Shown piece by piece: positions 62,803 through 64,000 of a DNA stretch of 64,000 nucleotides (the stretch's first letter is position 1; each line of letters opens with the position of its first letter). The DNA comes from Microbacterium sp. SA39 (GTDB lineage: Bacteria > Actinomycetota > Actinomycetes > Actinomycetales > Microbacteriaceae), in assembly GCF_000967865.1 (NCBI RefSeq), contig NZ_JXRU01000037.1, positions 124,001-188,000 on the forward strand, in the 5' to 3' direction. The notes beneath the pieces were generated by a model. That model searched no databases. It saw only the letters and a list, made by a program, of their open reading frames with translations, and was not told the origin of the DNA. Both the position numbers and the translations under genes were made by a program.

Positions 62803-63648
62803 ATGGCCGACCCTACGCTCGAGGACATCGCGAGGGCACTCTGCTCCGGGCCTCCTGAGGACTTCGTCTCCGCGCGCAACACCAGAGCCAAGGAAGCGGA
62901 AGATGCCACTGTCGCCGCGGAGATCCGTGCCCTGCGCAAGCCGTCCACCGCGGCCTGGGTCGTGAACGTCTTCGCGCAGGAGCGCTCCGATCAGTTGGAC
63001 CAGGCGCTGCAGCTCGCCGCCGAGCTCCGCGAGGCGCAGGAAGATCTCGACGCTCCCGCCCTCGCGAACCTCGGCAGAGAGCGTCGCCAGCTCACCCGGA
63101 GGCTGGCCGAGACCGCCGCGGATCTCGCGGGGTCTCGTGGCGAGCGCATCACGCCGGCGACCCTCGAGGCCGTCGAGCAGACCATCTCGGCCGCGTTCTT
63201 CGATCCTGACGCCGCTGCCGCCGTCGCCTCCGGACGCCTCATTCGAGCGCTCGAGCCGACCGCGAGCGCCGACGACGTACGCGATGCCGTCGCGGGGGAG
63301 ATCAGGGCTCTCGCACCATCGCCCGCGAGACCGGCGGACGAGTTGCAGGCCCGCCGCCTGCGTCGCGAGGCCGAGAAGCGCGTCACTGCGGCGGAAAAGG
63401 AGCTCGCGGCGGCGGAGCGCGAGCTGGCGAAGCAGGACAAGGCGCTCGACGCGCTGCAGACCCGCGCCGCCGAGCTCTCCGAGGAGGAGGCCGACCTCGA
63501 GGCGCGGCTCGCGAAAGTGCGAAAGGAAGCGGAGCAGCTGCGGAAGGAGAAGCCGACCGTGGAAACGCATCGCATCGAAGCCGCAGAGCGAGCGGATGCT
63601 GCCGCCGTCGAGGTCGACGACGCACGACAGGCGGTCGAAGAACTCTAG
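62803..63648 (+). CDS. coiled-coil protein of unknown function
   Basis: This 281-residue protein has no signal peptide. Residues ~1-100 contain TLEDIARALCSG, then VSARNTRAKEAEDATVAAEIRALRKPSTAAWVVNV, a pattern shared by a poorly described actinobacterial family. The C-terminal third (~170-281) is a highly charged coiled coil. It lies 48 bases after the LytM gene and may be separate. No enzymatic motif is visible. Confidence 0.7.
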   Translation: MADPTLEDIARALCSGPPEDFVSARNTRAKEAEDATVAAEIRALRKPSTAAWVVNVFAQERSDQLDQALQLAAELREAQEDLDAPALANLGRERRQLTRRLAETAADLAGSRGERITPATLEAVEQTISAAFFDPDAAAAVASGRLIRALEPTASADDVRDAVAGEIRALAPSPARPADELQARRLRREAEKRVTAAEKELAAAERELAKQDKALDALQTRAAELSEEEADLEARLAKVRKEAEQLRKEKPTVETHRIEAAERADAAAVEVDDARQAVEEL

Positions 63649-63707
63649 GCGTACTTCGAGAGCCCGCTGCGCACGTCGAACCGTCCGGACGTCGATAGAG
63701 TTCCTCC

Positions 63708-64000
63708 ATGCGAGCGACGACGGCCGTACGACAGAGGTCGTCGCGCTTTCGCGGGGTCGTCGCACTGAGCGTCGTCCTCGTGCTTCTCGCCGCGGGTGCG
63801 GGGGTCGGCGTGGTCTTCGGCGATGCGCTCGGCATCCGCGCGGAGCCCGCTCAGCAGATGGGCGGGGAATCGCGCGCGGTTCCCGTGGTGGCGGCATCCG
63901 TCCCTCCGCCGGCGATCACCGTGGTCGGCGGAGAGTCGACCGAGCGGATGCGCGTCGCTGTCGACGAGCTCGAGGCGGCGTTCTCCGGCGTCGACACGCG
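63708..64000 (+). CDS. exported or membrane-anchored protein, 5' part only
   Basis: The frame opens MRATTAVRQRSSRFRG, followed by a strong hydrophobic segment (~18-40) and an Ala/Val-rich linker. It then begins a helical segment at the window edge (MRVAVDELEAAFSG). About 97 codons are visible. It may be a signal peptide or a membrane anchor of a cell-wall enzyme such as a D,D-carboxypeptidase, but the visible part is not enough to decide. Confidence 0.6.
   Translation, partial: MRATTAVRQRSSRFRGVVALSVVLVLLAAGAGVGVVFGDALGIRAEPAQQMGGESRAVPVVAASVPPPAITVVGGESTERMRVAVDELEAAFSGVDT

Noticed and set aside
61282..63897. Very long open frame on the minus strand (~870 codons)
   Set aside because: It lies opposite three well-supported plus-strand genes, is rich in Arg/His/Gly low-complexity sequence and has no recognisable domain; it is a GC-rich antisense artefact.

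Overview
The window is high-GC DNA from an actinobacterium, most likely a Microbacterium or a close Microbacteriaceae relative. The evidence is GC-rich third codon positions, frequent GTG and TTG starts, ATGA/GTGA stop-start overlaps, a DUF7882-type small protein (60574-60879), an RmlC-RmlD fusion and a LytM/FG-GAP secreted protein. No rRNA, tRNA, CRISPR array or intact transposon was seen.

Region 1 (1-17.8 kb) is an accessory locus with the hallmarks of a type VII secretion effector island. It opens with a small WXG100-like protein and closes with an FHA-domain/winged-helix protein. Between them are four copies of a 235-residue 'carrier' gene (2462, 10903, 12331, 14489) that resembles the stand-alone N-terminal half of CpnT-like toxins. 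Each carrier is followed directly by a separate effector gene. Three carrier-linked effectors (3169, 13038, 15196) and one orphan effector (7007) begin with the same ~48-residue adaptor and then diverge into unrelated tips. Three tips are assignable: a scabin/pierisin-like ADP-ribosyltransferase, a PD-(D/E)xK nuclease and an Ntox15 (Tde1-like) HxxD nuclease. Each is followed by an overlapping or adjacent putative immunity gene. The carrier at 10903 has a diverged sequence and a different adaptor type. Between the cassettes lie many small immunity-like genes, duplicated family members, deletion remnants and single-base frameshifts. All four carrier promoters share the signature CCCAT-N23-TANNGTC at fixed distance from the start. 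Two carrier-adaptor copies are nearly identical over ~840 bp and a third is a mosaic. I read the whole as a modular system in which toxin tips are exchanged behind a constant carrier-adaptor module.

Region 2 (17.8-25.9 kb) is mostly housekeeping: a resolvase-like protein (17.3-17.8 kb), malate dehydrogenase, an HEWGHH metallopeptidase, prolyl aminopeptidase, an aldehyde dehydrogenase, an MFS (GPH-type) transporter, a glutaredoxin-like protein, a CDF metal transporter and a lipoprotein.

Region 3 (25.9-55.6 kb) is a large surface-glycan locus. It has dTDP-rhamnose synthesis (RmlA, RmlB, RmlC-RmlD), a TagD-like cytidylyltransferase, a CDP-alcohol phosphotransferase, at least six glycosyltransferases, a polymerase-like membrane protein, a flippase, a Wzz/BY-kinase, a LMW tyrosine phosphatase, a PaaK/CapK-like adenylate-former and a polyprenyl-phosphate sugar transferase. 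Two large secreted proteins sit within it, a beta-helix protein and an 1817-residue LamG/PKD protein. Several leaders in this locus carry a recurring CTGGGGA-type motif.

Region 4 (55.6-64 kb) holds an LtrA-family membrane protein, a fatty acid desaturase, a truncated LuxR remnant, a DivIVA-like coiled-coil protein, DUF7882, a LytM peptidase with FG-GAP repeats, a coiled-coil protein and the start of a secreted or membrane protein cut by the window edge.
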